From the NCBI GenBank assembly GCA_039822045.1, contig JBCBMY010000006.1, forward strand, positions 62,001 through 126,000: 64,000 nt of DNA. Direction: 5' to 3'. The DNA is from HLUCCA09 sp039822045. GTDB lineage: Bacteria; Pseudomonadota; Alphaproteobacteria; Rhodobacterales; Rhodobacteraceae. This document shows, one piece after another, positions 25,740-34,344 of this stretch. The first letter of the stretch is position 1. Every line of letters starts with the position of its first letter. The translations under genes and the position numbers were made by a program. The notes beneath the pieces are model-generated. The model worked only from the letters and a program-made list of their open reading frames with translations, was not told the origin of the DNA and did no database searches.

Positions 25740-26789
25740 ATGCGCACACGACGTCTCGGCACCAGCGATCTTGAGGTCAGCGAGCTTTGCCTCGGCACCA
25801 TGACCTTCGGGACCCAGACCACCGAGGCGGTCGGGCATGCCCAGATCGAGATGGCGCTCGATGCAGGCATCAACTTCCTCGACACCGCCGAGATGTATCC
25901 AGTGAACCCGGTCAGCGCCGAAACCATCGGGCTGACCGAGACGATCATCGGCAACTGGCTTGGTGGCGCGGGCAGGGCGCGGCGCGGAGAGATCGTCGTT
26001 GCCACCAAGATCACCGGGGCCAACGGCGGCTTTTGTCGCGACGGCCGCGGCATCGATGGCGAGACGCTGCACGAGGCGGTCGAGGGCTCGCTCCGCCGCC
26101 TCCAAACCGACGTCATCGACCTTTATCAGTTCCACTGGCCCAACCGGGGCTCCTACCAGTTCCGGCAGAACTGGGACTACGACCCCTCGCGCCAGGATCG
26201 CGAGGCGGTCGAGGCCAATATGCGCGACGTGCTCGCCGCGATGACCGAGCTGCGCGACGCTGGCAAGGTCCGCTGGTTCGGCCTGTCGAACGAAAGCGCC
26301 TGGGGCACGGCCGAGTGGCTGCGGCTTGCCGCCGAGCTGGACGCGCCGCGGATGGTTTCCATCCAGAACGAATACTCGCTCCTCTGCCGGCTCTTCGACA
26401 CCGACCTGTGCGAGCTCTGCGTCCATGAGCAGGTCGACCTGCTGGCCTTCTCGCCCCTTGCCACCGGGATCCTCACCGGAAAATACGCGAACGGCGCGAC
26501 GCCCGAAGGCTCCCGCGGCGCAATCAACGGCGATCTGAGCGGTCGCCGCACCGAGCGGAGCAACGCGGCGGCGGCGGCCTACACCGCCATCGCCGCGCGG
26601 CATGGCCTGTCGCCGGTTCACATGGCGCTGGCCTGGTGCCTGACGCGGCCCTTCATGGGCTCGGTGATCTTCGGCGCAACCACCGTGGCGCAACTCGAGC
26701 ATGTCATTGCCGGCGCAGACAAGACGCTGACGCAAGCGGTGATGGACGAGATCTCCGACGCTCACCGCGCTCACCCCATGCCCTATTGA
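25740..26789 (+). CDS. Tas-like aldo-keto reductase
   Basis: NADPH-dependent aldo-keto reductase of 349 residues. It has the TIM-barrel signatures LCLGTMTFG, INFLDTAEMYPVNP (catalytic Asp/Tyr), the lysine in VATKITG, histidine in YQFHWPN, VSIQNEYSLL and the cofactor loop FGATTVAQLE. The long Tas-type loop (RGIDGETLHEAVEGSLRRLQTDVIDLYQFHWP region) fits the Tas subfamily, first noted by complementing tyrosine auxotrophy. The physiological substrate is unknown. I chose the ATG at 25740; longer frames upstream run through the tandem repeat. Confidence 0.93.
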   Translation: MRTRRLGTSDLEVSELCLGTMTFGTQTTEAVGHAQIEMALDAGINFLDTAEMYPVNPVSAETIGLTETIIGNWLGGAGRARRGEIVVATKITGANGGFCRDGRGIDGETLHEAVEGSLRRLQTDVIDLYQFHWPNRGSYQFRQNWDYDPSRQDREAVEANMRDVLAAMTELRDAGKVRWFGLSNESAWGTAEWLRLAAELDAPRMVSIQNEYSLLCRLFDTDLCELCVHEQVDLLAFSPLATGILTGKYANGATPEGSRGAINGDLSGRRTERSNAAAAAYTAIAARHGLSPVHMALAWCLTRPFMGSVIFGATTVAQLEHVIAGADKTLTQAVMDEISDAHRAHPMPY

Positions 26790-26793
26790 ACCG

Positions 26794-27147
26794 ATGCGCG
26801 CCGGTCTTCTGTCCCTTGTTGTCCTGCTCGCGCTTGCCTCCTGCCGCGAGGCGCCCGAGGCGCCGCAGGCGGGCACGGTCGGGGTGGATGTGGGGCAGGC
26901 GGCGCAGGAGGCGTGCGAAGCGCGCGGCGGGCGGTTCGGCCTGTCTCCCGGGTCCGATCCCGAGGGGCCCGAGATTCGCCGCTGCTTCATCGAGCCTGCC
27001 GACGCCAATGCCCGATGCTCCAGCTCCACCGAGTGCGAGGGTGTGTGTCTGGCCCGGTCGCGCACCTGTGCCCCCGTCATCCCGCTCCTGGGGTGCTACG
27101 AGGTGCTCGGCGCGGGAGGCGCGCAGTCCACGCTCTGCGTCGACTAG
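26794..27147 (+). CDS. Small cysteine-rich lipoprotein
   Basis: 117 residues with a lipobox LASC at about residue 17, so probably lipid-anchored. The mature part has eight or more cysteines in pairs (RCFIEPADANARCSSSTECEGVCLARSRTCAPVIPLLGCYEVL shown as region 62-105), suggesting disulfide bonds and a metal- or protein-binding knot. It starts 4 bp after the aldo-keto reductase gene ends, so it is probably co-transcribed. Its function is unknown. Confidence 0.78.
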   Translation: MRAGLLSLVVLLALASCREAPEAPQAGTVGVDVGQAAQEACEARGGRFGLSPGSDPEGPEIRRCFIEPADANARCSSSTECEGVCLARSRTCAPVIPLLGCYEVLGAGGAQSTLCVD

Positions 27148-27192
27148 GGGCGGCCCCTTTCCACCCCGCGCCGCGCATGCCAGAGGGCGGGG

Positions 27193-28083
27193 ATGGAGCT
27201 CTGGATCCCCGCCACCATCGCCGCTGCCTTCTTCCAGGCCATCCGCTTTGCCCTGCAGAAGCGGCTGACGCAGGCTGGGCTTTCGGCGACGGGCGCCACC
27301 TGGGCCCGGTTCCTGTGGGCCGCGCCGGCGCTCGTCATCGCGCTTCTCCTCACCCTGGCCATGACCGGAACCGCCTGGCCCGACCTGTCTCTGCGCTTCT
27401 GGGGGATGGCGGCGCTCGGCGCGGCGGGGCAGATCTTTGCCACCGTCGCCGTTGTCGCGCTTTTCGGGCTGCGCGCCTTCGCCGTCGGGCTGACCTTCAA
27501 GAAATCCGAGGTTCTGCAAACCGCGTTCCTGGGCTGGCTCGTCCTGGGCGACGCGGTCAGCGGGGCCGGGTTCGCGGCGCTGATGCTGGGTCTCGTGGCG
27601 CTTCTGGTGCTCTCGGCCCCGCCGGCCGACACGCCGCGGAGCGATGCCGTCCGCGCGGTCGTGCTGGGCCTGGCGTCGGGCGCGTTTTTCGCGGTGGCAG
27701 GGGTCGGGTTCCGGGCCGCGACGCAAGAGATTGCCGGCCCGCCGCTTCTGCAGGCCGGAATGGCGCTCGCCGTGGCCACCACGCTGCAGACCCTCCTGAT
27801 GGGCGGGTGGTTCGCCCTGCGCGACCGTGCCGAGGCCGCGCGGGTCTTCGCAGCCTGGCGCCCCGGCCTCATCGTGGCGGGCACAAGCCTCGCCGGATCG
27901 ATGGGCTGGTTTCTCGCCTTCACCGGACAGAGCGCGGCTTATGTATTTGCGCTCGGCCAGATCGAACTGGTGTTCGCGCTGCTGATCGGCCTTTTTGTCT
28001 TCGGCGAACGCCCCGCGCGGCGCGAACTGGCCGGCATGGCGCTCCTGGTGAGCTCCCTCATTCTCCTCGTCGCCGTGATCTGA
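27193..28083 (+). CDS. EamA/DMT-family transporter
   Basis: 296 residues with ten predicted helices in two EamA repeats (starting IPATIAAAFFQAIRFALQK and VLGLASGAFFAVAGVGFRA). The C-terminal half contains the FGERPARRELAGMALLVSSLILL motif of drug/metabolite exporters. The substrate cannot be predicted. Confidence 0.9.
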   Translation: MELWIPATIAAAFFQAIRFALQKRLTQAGLSATGATWARFLWAAPALVIALLLTLAMTGTAWPDLSLRFWGMAALGAAGQIFATVAVVALFGLRAFAVGLTFKKSEVLQTAFLGWLVLGDAVSGAGFAALMLGLVALLVLSAPPADTPRSDAVRAVVLGLASGAFFAVAGVGFRAATQEIAGPPLLQAGMALAVATTLQTLLMGGWFALRDRAEAARVFAAWRPGLIVAGTSLAGSMGWFLAFTGQSAAYVFALGQIELVFALLIGLFVFGERPARRELAGMALLVSSLILLVAVI

Positions 28084-28123
28084 ACGGGGCTCTGTGTGCC
28101 CGCTCGCGCCGTCCCCGCCTGCC

Positions 28124-28846
28124 TCAGCGCAGACGCAGCACGCGCGAGACCGGCTCGTCGTTTTCCACCACCGGAACGCTGTCGGGCACCGGGGCTCCGG
28201 CGGCGATCTGCGGGCCGATCTCGGCCAGCACCACCTCGGTGATGAACGGCAGGTCATAGGCCCGCACCCGGTCGAGCCCGATCCATTGCAGATGCGCGAG
28301 TTCCCCGTCCGTCCGCGATAGGTCGCTCGGGTCGCCGGCCACGGCTGAAGCGGGCACGAGGAAGAAGCGCGCATCGAACCGGCGCGGCCGGCCCGGCGGC
28401 GTCACCGCGCGGAACACAAAGCGCAGGGCCGACGCGTCGGGCACATGCCCGCCATCGGCAAACCCATCCCATGCTGGTCCCGCGGCGCCGGTCGCCACCT
28501 GAGCCAGGCGCAGGCCCGTCTCCTCCCACACCTCGCGGATCGCCGCCGCAAGGAGGGCCTCGGGCGTCACCGTGCTGCCGGCGCGGGGGTGCGCGGCGAG
28601 GCGGGCGAGGCATGTCGGATCCGGCAGGCCGGCCAGGGCGACGGCGCTGTCACCGGCATCCACCGCACCGCCGGGAAACACCACCTTGTTGGGCATGAAC
28701 GCCGCCCGCGCGCCCCGCGTGCCCATCAGCACCTCCGGGCCCGCCGGCCCGCTGCGCCACAGAATCACCGTTGCGGCGTCGCGCACCGCCATTCGGGCGG
28801 TTTCAGGCACGTCGGCGATCTCCCCCGTCGCGCGGGGGTCAGCCAT
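28124..28846 (-). CDS. NUDIX hydrolase
   Basis: 240 residues. The Nudix box is degenerate but recognisable: GGAVDAGD then AAIREVWEETGLRL (REvweETGL). An extra insertion before the box is typical of NUDT7/NUDT19-like proteins that hydrolyse CoA or related nucleotides. The start at 28846 gives MADPRATGEIADVPETARMA and overlaps the preceding DUF983 gene by 8 bp. Confidence 0.88.
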   Translation of the reverse strand: MADPRATGEIADVPETARMAVRDAATVILWRSGPAGPEVLMGTRGARAAFMPNKVVFPGGAVDAGDSAVALAGLPDPTCLARLAAHPRAGSTVTPEALLAAAIREVWEETGLRLAQVATGAAGPAWDGFADGGHVPDASALRFVFRAVTPPGRPRRFDARFFLVPASAVAGDPSDLSRTDGELAHLQWIGLDRVRAYDLPFITEVVLAEIGPQIAAGAPVPDSVPVVENDEPVSRVLRLR

Positions 28847-29282
28847 GCGATGAGGTCGTGTTGGGCCGGCCGAAGCCATGCATCCGGCGTGCCCATTGCA
28901 GGGCCACCAGCGCGCCCTTGATTCTCGGCAGAAGCCATAGCGACACCGTCACGCAAAAGAGCGTCAGGAGCGTCGCCAACACCAGCGGCTCCGGCTCGAA
29001 CCACACCCATGACAGGTGCAGGATCGGTGCCATCAGGTGCCCGACGATCAGAATGGTCAGATAGGCCGGCCCGTCATCGGCCCGCTGGTGGTGCAGCGCC
29101 TCGCCGCAGACCGGGCAACGGTCCCGCACCTTCAGATAGCTCTGATAAAGCGGCCCCGCCCCGCAGCACGGGCAGCGCCGCCGCCATCCCCGTCGCAAGG
29201 CCGGCCGCAATGGCCGCGGCGCGGGTTCGGTGTCAGCCGTGACAGGATGCATCGCGTTGTGGTCTGCAGTGTTGTCGGTCAT
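28839..29282 (-). CDS. DUF983 membrane protein
   Basis: 147 residues with two central transmembrane helices (YLTILIVGHLMAPILHLSWVW and VLATLLTLFCVTVSLWLLPRIKG). Two CxxC pairs precede them (RRCPCCGAGPLYQSYLKVRDRCPVCGEAL, residues about 35-65), a zinc-ribbon-like motif of DUF983. The role is unknown. AGGACG precedes the ATG. The NUDIX gene overlaps its end. Confidence 0.9.
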   Translation of the reverse strand: MTDNTADHNAMHPVTADTEPAPRPLRPALRRGWRRRCPCCGAGPLYQSYLKVRDRCPVCGEALHHQRADDGPAYLTILIVGHLMAPILHLSWVWFEPEPLVLATLLTLFCVTVSLWLLPRIKGALVALQWARRMHGFGRPNTTSSHG

Positions 29283-29520
29283 GTCGGCGTCCTGCGGTGA
29301 TGGCGCAACCTACGCCTCACAGCGCAGCGGGGCCAGAGGGCCCTTTGGCTTGCGGCGGCGTGCCGCGTCGGGGCCGCATCCGCCCACCGCGTTCACGGAC
29401 GTTCCGAGAAAAAAATGTCCACCCCGCGACGGAACTTTGGCGCTGCCCCGTGAGAGAGGGGATCGCGGGCTGCAGAGGCACACCCCGGTCGGCAGACAAA
29501 CCAGACAGGACCCATCAGAA

Positions 29521-29994
29521 ATGACCCACATGATCCGCATCGTTCTTCTGACCTCGGCCATCGTGACGGGCTTTGCCGCCACCCAGCCGGCCACCGCGGC
29601 GGGCGGCGCCCGGGGCGAGCGCCCGGCCTTCTCCGAGATCGACGCCAATGGCGACGGCGCCCTCACCCGCGACGAGATGCAGTCGTTCGGCCGCGCCCGC
29701 GCCCAGGCCCGCCTGGCGGCCGCCGATACCAACGGCGACGGCACGCTCACTCGGGCCGAGCTCACCGCTGTCGGCGATGCGCGCCAATCCCGGCGCCTCG
29801 ACGGGCTGTTTGAGCGGCACGATGCCAATGGCGACGGCGCCCTGGATCAGGCAGAACTCCGGACTGTCGCCGATAGCGGGCCGGGCGACCGCGGCGACCG
29901 GCTCTTCGGCCGAGCCGACACCGACGGCAACGGCACGATCAGCGCCGAAGAGTACTCCCGGATCGGCGCGGGCCTGCGTGCGCGCCGCCAATGA
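29521..29994 (+). CDS. Exported EF-hand calcium-binding protein
   Basis: 157 residues, a signal peptide ending near PATAAGG, then four calcium-binding loops: DANGDGALTRDE, DTNGDGTLTRAE, DANGDGALDQAE and DTDGNGTISAEE. All four keep the D-x-[DN]-x-[DG] pattern and a twelfth-position Glu. The ATG at 29521 fits the signal; upstream in-frame codons are unlikely. It is 171 bp before the ECF sigma gene on the same strand, an arrangement common in Rhodobacteraceae, suggesting a shared stress role. Confidence 0.92.
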   Translation: MTHMIRIVLLTSAIVTGFAATQPATAAGGARGERPAFSEIDANGDGALTRDEMQSFGRARAQARLAAADTNGDGTLTRAELTAVGDARQSRRLDGLFERHDANGDGALDQAELRTVADSGPGDRGDRLFGRADTDGNGTISAEEYSRIGAGLRARRQ

Positions 29995-30165
29995 GGCAGG
30001 CATGAGCAGCCGGTGCGCCCCCGATATCGGCCCCCGTGCAGATCTGGCGGGGCGCACCGGCCCACGGGTGGCTGCGTGAGATGCGCGTGGCCTTGCGAAG
30101 GGTCCGTCCCGGGGCCGGCCCGGGCCGTGGCCCCCGTTGCGGGCCGGTCACGGGGTGGGTAAGCC

Positions 30166-30849
30166 GTGCGCGACATGGCCATCGGGTCGCCCTCTGCCCC
30201 TGCTCCGACCGAGGACGGGGAGGATGCGGACGCCGCGTTGCTCGCCGCCTATGCGGCGGGAGACAGGGCGGCGGCGCAGGCTCTCGTGGCGCGCCTCGCG
30301 CCGCGGATCCTCGCAATGGCAACCCGCATGCTGGGCGACCGCGCCGAAGCCGAGGACGTGACGCAGGAGGCCATGCTGCGTCTTTGGCAAAACGCGCCGA
30401 CCTGGCAGGCCCACGGGCCGGAGGATGCCGACAAGGCCACCGTGGAGCCAGACGCAGCGCAACGGGGGCGGGCCCGCGTCTCGACCTGGCTGGCGCGCGT
30501 GGCGCTGAACCTCGCCACCGACCGTCTGCGCCGCCGCCGGGGTGTGGCCTGGGACGATGCCTTCGCCCCGGGCGCTGAGCCGCCCGATGGCCAACCCGGG
30601 GCCGAGGCACGCCTGCGCACGGCCGAACGCGCCGCCGCCCTTCGTGCCGCCCTCGCCACGCTGCCCGACCGGCAGGCACAGGCGGTGGCGCTGAGGCATC
30701 TGGAGGGGTTGTCCAACTCCGAGATCGCCGCTGTGATGGAAATTGGCGTGGAGGCCGTGGAAAGCCTGACCGCCCGGGGCAAGCGCGCGCTGGCCGCGCG
30801 CCTGTCGGGGCAACGGGAGGCCTTGTCGCTGGAGGATTGGGATGACTGA
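30166..30849 (+). CDS. ECF-type RNA polymerase sigma factor
   Basis: 227 residues. Region 2 is LLAAYAAGDRAAAQALVARLAPRILAMATRMLGDRAEAEDVTQEAMLRLWQNAPTWQAHG (about 22-82) and region 4 LPDRQAQAVALRHLEGLSNSEIAAVMEIGVEAVESLTARGKRALAARL. It starts at GTG 30166 or ATG 30175. Its last codons overlap the next gene by 8 bp. It lies between an EF-hand protein and a CnrX-like sensor, so it probably answers metal or envelope stress. Confidence 0.94.
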   Translation: MRDMAIGSPSAPAPTEDGEDADAALLAAYAAGDRAAAQALVARLAPRILAMATRMLGDRAEAEDVTQEAMLRLWQNAPTWQAHGPEDADKATVEPDAAQRGRARVSTWLARVALNLATDRLRRRRGVAWDDAFAPGAEPPDGQPGAEARLRTAERAAALRAALATLPDRQAQAVALRHLEGLSNSEIAAVMEIGVEAVESLTARGKRALAARLSGQREALSLEDWDD

Positions 30850-31429
30850 GGACACACATAACGGCGATACGCCGACCCGCCGCGACGCGCGGGCCGCCAG
30901 AGCGGAGGACAGGGCGCTTGCGCCCTTCTTCGCCGCCGCGCGCGACGCGTGGTCCGACAGCGGTGCGCCCGCCGCGGCCGATCTCTCGCCCGACTTCTCC
31001 GCCCGCCTGCTGGCCGATGCCGACGCCCTGATGCCCGCGCCGGCGCCGCGCGACCCCGTTCTTGACCCCCCGCTTGACCCCGTTCTTGAACCGGTGCGGG
31101 ACCCTGTGCATGCGGGCGATCCAGCCATGGTGTCCCGGGGCCGTAGGTCCGGAGCGGCGGTTCTTGACTGGCTGTCGTCCTGGGGGAACCTCTGGCCCGG
31201 CGCCGGCCCGGTTGGCTGGCCGGCGGCCGGCGGGCTCGCCGCCTGCGCCGCGGTCGGCCTTTGGATCGGTTTCGCCCCGCCGTCGCCGGTGGAGCCCCTG
31301 ATCGCCTCCGGCCTCGGCATCGCCACCGGCGGCAGCGTGCGCCTGACCGCGGCGAGCGCGACCGGGATCGGCAGCTTCGGCATGGGCGATCTTTTGGCCG
31401 GCTTCGATCTGGAGTTCGGCGATGTCTGA
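30842..31429 (+). CDS. Putative membrane anti-sigma factor
   Basis: 195 residues with one central helix (GLAACAAVGLWIGFA). The N-terminal part (RRDARAARAEDRALAPFFAAARDAWSD) is predicted cytosolic and could bind the sigma factor; the C-terminus is periplasmic. There is no recognisable zinc-binding anti-sigma motif, so the role is inferred from the operon: it overlaps the ECF gene by 8 bp and the CnrX-like gene by 8 bp. Residues near 70-90 are encoded by a 12-bp tandem repeat giving DPVL/DPPL/DPVL/EPVR/DPVH. Confidence 0.7.
   Translation: MTEDTHNGDTPTRRDARAARAEDRALAPFFAAARDAWSDSGAPAAADLSPDFSARLLADADALMPAPAPRDPVLDPPLDPVLEPVRDPVHAGDPAMVSRGRRSGAAVLDWLSSWGNLWPGAGPVGWPAAGGLAACAAVGLWIGFAPPSPVEPLIASGLGIATGGSVRLTAASATGIGSFGMGDLLAGFDLEFGDV
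31052..31111 (+). repeat. 12-bp tandem repeat within a coding region
   Basis: Five degenerate 12-bp units encode Asp-Pro-x-x steps: GACCCCGTTCTT at 31052 and 31076, GACCCCCCGCTT at 31064, then two weaker units at 31088 and 31100. The reading frame is preserved. Confidence 0.8.
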
Positions 31430-32126
31430 CGAGCGCTCCCCGGGCGCGCCGGTGCCACCCGAGGCCGGCCCCCCGCCGCCCGAGCCCCGCCGGGGCCGTC
31501 GCCGCTGGATCGGCTGGGCGCTCTTTGCGTCGGTGGGGCTGAACCTTCTGGTGGCAGGGGCTCTGGTCGGCGCGGCACTCGACGCGCGCCGGGCCGGCCC
31601 GTCTGGCCCTCCCGGCGCAGCAGTCTCCCCCATGGGCGCCGACGGGGCAGGGGGGCGCGGTATCCCCGACCGGGTAGTGCGCGAGCTGGGCCTCGGTCCC
31701 TATGCCCGCGCGATGACGCCGGGGGAGCGCCGCCATCTCGGCCGCGCCTTACTGAGCGAAATCCGCACCAAGGGCGGCCCCCGTGCTGTTCGCCGTCAGA
31801 TGCGCGAGAGTTTCGCGGCCGTGCGCGCCGCACTCCTGGCCGAGCCCTTCGATGCAGACGAACTCGACCGCCTGATCACCGCACAAAGCGCGCGCGCGGC
31901 CGAACTGCGCGAGCTGGCCCAAGCGATTTTTGTGGTGCAGGTCTCCGAGATGACGCCGGACGAGCGCCGCGCCTTCGCCGACCGGCTCGACGGCGCCCTC
32001 CGTCGGGCCCGCGGCGCCGATTCGGCAGCGCGCGTCGCGCCATCGCCCGGTCAGGCCCCCGCCGATGCGCCCAAGGCGACCGGCTCCCCCGATCCGGCGC
32101 CGGATACGCCCTCCGCCCCCGAGTAA
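31422..32126 (+). CDS. CnrX/ZraP-like periplasmic heavy-metal sensor
   Basis: 234 residues, with an N-terminal helix (WIGWALFASVGLNLLVAGALVGAAL) anchoring a periplasmic helical domain. The four-helix hairpin with repeated Arg/Glu/Ala and ERRHLGRALLSEIRTKGGPRAVRRQMRESFAAVRAALLAEPFDADELDRLI matches the Spy/CpxP/ZraP/CnrX-like class. Homologues detect metals or misfolding and control a sigma/anti-sigma pair. The tail is low-complexity Pro/Ala. Here it ends the sigma operon. Confidence 0.8.
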   Translation: MSDERSPGAPVPPEAGPPPPEPRRGRRRWIGWALFASVGLNLLVAGALVGAALDARRAGPSGPPGAAVSPMGADGAGGRGIPDRVVRELGLGPYARAMTPGERRHLGRALLSEIRTKGGPRAVRRQMRESFAAVRAALLAEPFDADELDRLITAQSARAAELRELAQAIFVVQVSEMTPDERRAFADRLDGALRRARGADSAARVAPSPGQAPADAPKATGSPDPAPDTPSAPE

Positions 32127-32285
32127 CGGCGCATCGCCCAGGGCCCCGGGGCCCCCGCGGACGATGGCCCGCGAAAGGCCGCCAGCTTGGGCCTTAAGTG
32201 GTATTTGAGGGCGGGCGACCCGAGCACCCCCGGCCGCCCCCAGCGATCTCTCCCGCCCTCCGGGCTCGGCGCTCCCCCAGCTGCG

Positions 32286-33956
32286 TCAGCTCCGGCCCGA
32301 GCCGTGTGCCCCTCCAGCGCCCTGTCGCTGGAGAGGAACCACGATGTCGCCGCCCACACCGGCGCCGCCCGAATGCGCCGCCGCTTTCGCCATCGAAACG
32401 GCCGTGGCCGGAGCGGGCAGGGCATGGGCATGCACGCGGTTCCGCCCCGCCGCCTTGGCGCCATAGAGCGCGCGGTCGGCCAGATCGATCAGCAACGCCG
32501 CCTGCTCGGCATCGCTGGCCGCCGCGCTGGCCCCGGCCCCCCGATCGGGCCAGACGGCAACGCCGATCGACACGGTTTGGCGCAGGGTCCGCTCGAGCTG
32601 CGGCCCGCGGGCAAGCGGCGGCGGCGGCACCGGGATCGCCATCGCCTCGACCTCGCGGCGCAGATCATCCGCGATGGCGAGCGCCGCGCACCGCTCGGTG
32701 TCAGGCAGCACGATCAGGAATTCCTCGCCCCCGAACCGCGCGACAAGGTCGACTGAGCTCACACTGTCCCGCAGCCGCGACGCGACCGCCCGCAGCACCG
32801 CGTCGCCCGCCGCATGGCCAAACTCGTCGTTCACCGCCTTGAACCGGTCGATGTCCAGAACGAGCACGGCGAAGTCGCGGCTCCGCGCCGCCGACCGGCT
32901 CACCAGCCGCTCGAGATGCGACAGCGCATAGCGGCGGTTGTAAAGGCCCGTCAGCGGATCGGTGACGGCCAGCTGCAGCCCGTCGCGCAGGCGCCGTCGC
33001 ATCGCGTTGGTCGTGCGGGCCCGGGCCAGCTGTGTGCTGACCCGCAGCGCCATCTCCTCGGGCTCGACAGGCCCCGTCAAAAGATCCGAGGCGCCAAGGT
33101 CATAGGCCATCGGAGCCGCGCTCCCGCCTGCCTCCAGCCCGCCCGGCAACACCATCAGGATCGCGGCATGCCGCGTGGCCGGGCTGGCGCGCAGCTCCGA
33201 CAACAGCATCAGACCCCCGCCCGGCTGGTCGAGATCCGTGCCGATCAGGAACACTTCGGGCAGCTCGACCGGCGCCTCGACCGCCGCATCCTCGACGCTC
33301 TCGCCGAAAAACGCCGCCTCGCGGGCCAGCTGCAGCACCTCGCTGCGGCTCATCACGTCGATGCGGTGGTCGAGATGGGCGGCCAGGCCGCTGCGCCAGG
33401 CCGCCGCCGCGGCCCCGTCGGGCGCCAGAAGGGCGATCCGCGCCGGCCGGTCGGTCGCGCTCCGCCCCGCGCTCGCCACCTCCGTCAGGCGGGACGTCCC
33501 CCGCGGCGGCACATAGGCGGCCGGCGCCTCGGAGAAGCCCAGGGCGCGGCGCGTCCCCTCGCGCAGCTCCAGCTCCTCGGCCAGGACGCGCGCGCGCAGG
33601 ATCGAGCGCACGCGCGCCGACAGCACCATGTCGTCGACCGGCTTCGTCAGAAAATCCTCCGCGCCCGCCTTCAGCGCCGCAAGCTTCGACCGGGTGTCGG
33701 AATAGGACGTCACGACGACAACCGGGATCGACGCGGTGTCCGGATCGGCCTTCAGCCGCTCGCACACCTCGATCCCGCTCATCCCGGGCATGGCCAGATC
33801 GAGCAGGATCAGATCGGGCCGCGCGGCGCGCGCTGCCGCCAGTGCCTGCGGCCCCGACGCCGCCTGGATCACGTCATAGCAGTTGATGGCGAGCTTCGCC
33901 TTGAGGATGATCCTGTTGGTAGCCACATCGTCGACGACGAGAATTCGTCCTGTCAT
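32286..33956 (-). CDS. pleD: PleD-type diguanylate cyclase response regulator
   Basis: 556 residues: receiver 1 (about 1-120) with DDVATNR, phospho-Asp in LILLDLAMPGMSG and Lys in FLTKPV; a degenerate second receiver (about 195-325); and a GGDEF domain with active-site GGEEF near residue 430. The I-site RxxD is replaced by SSVD, so product inhibition may be weak. It makes c-di-GMP. A variant of the cell-cycle pleD, with DUF3572 divergent, is usual in Rhodobacteraceae. The start at 33956 gives MTGRILVVDDVATNRI. Confidence 0.94.
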   Translation of the reverse strand: MTGRILVVDDVATNRIILKAKLAINCYDVIQAASGPQALAAARAARPDLILLDLAMPGMSGIEVCERLKADPDTASIPVVVVTSYSDTRSKLAALKAGAEDFLTKPVDDMVLSARVRSILRARVLAEELELREGTRRALGFSEAPAAYVPPRGTSRLTEVASAGRSATDRPARIALLAPDGAAAAAWRSGLAAHLDHRIDVMSRSEVLQLAREAAFFGESVEDAAVEAPVELPEVFLIGTDLDQPGGGLMLLSELRASPATRHAAILMVLPGGLEAGGSAAPMAYDLGASDLLTGPVEPEEMALRVSTQLARARTTNAMRRRLRDGLQLAVTDPLTGLYNRRYALSHLERLVSRSAARSRDFAVLVLDIDRFKAVNDEFGHAAGDAVLRAVASRLRDSVSSVDLVARFGGEEFLIVLPDTERCAALAIADDLRREVEAMAIPVPPPPLARGPQLERTLRQTVSIGVAVWPDRGAGASAAASDAEQAALLIDLADRALYGAKAAGRNRVHAHALPAPATAVSMAKAAAHSGGAGVGGDIVVPLQRQGAGGAHGSGRS

Positions 33957-34063
33957 TGGTGCCTCTCGCGCATCGCCGCTGTTCTGCCTTCGCCCGGCTC
34001 TTGTGCGCTGCACTATTTGTTGGGAATGGTTAACAAACCCTTGCGAAGCTCCCGGAGGCAGGC

Positions 34064-34342
34064 GTGACGGAGACGGAAGCGGAGACGGTCGGGCTCACCG
34101 CACTGGCCTGGCTCGTGGGCCATGACGAGTTGGTCAGGGTCTTCATGGGCTCAACGGGCGCCAGCGAACAGGACCTGCGTATGGGCGCTGCCAATCTTGA
34201 ATTTCTGGGCTCCGTGCTCGATTTCCTGCTGCTCGACGATGCCTGGATTTCGGCCTTTGCCGCCGAGACCGGCATCGCGCCCGAGGCGCCGCTGGCCGCA
34301 CGCCAGGCGCTCCCCGGCGGCAACTTGCCGCAGTGGACCTGA
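34064..34342 (+). CDS. DUF3572 family protein
   Basis: 92 residues, all alpha, with the DUF3572 pattern ALAWLVGHDELVRVFMGSTGASEQDLR..AANLEFLGSVLDFLLLDDAWISAFAAETG. Its role is unknown. It is divergent from pleD across 107 bp; that region has GGTTAAC followed by a partial CtrA-type half-site. The HAD gene starts 2 bp after its stop, so the two are an operon. Confidence 0.9.
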   Translation: MTETEAETVGLTALAWLVGHDELVRVFMGSTGASEQDLRMGAANLEFLGSVLDFLLLDDAWISAFAAETGIAPEAPLAARQALPGGNLPQWT

Positions 34343-34344
34343 CG

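Noticed and set aside
32127..32285. Gene between the CnrX-like gene and pleD
   Set aside because: 159 bp GC-rich convergent spacer without a start or ribosome site.
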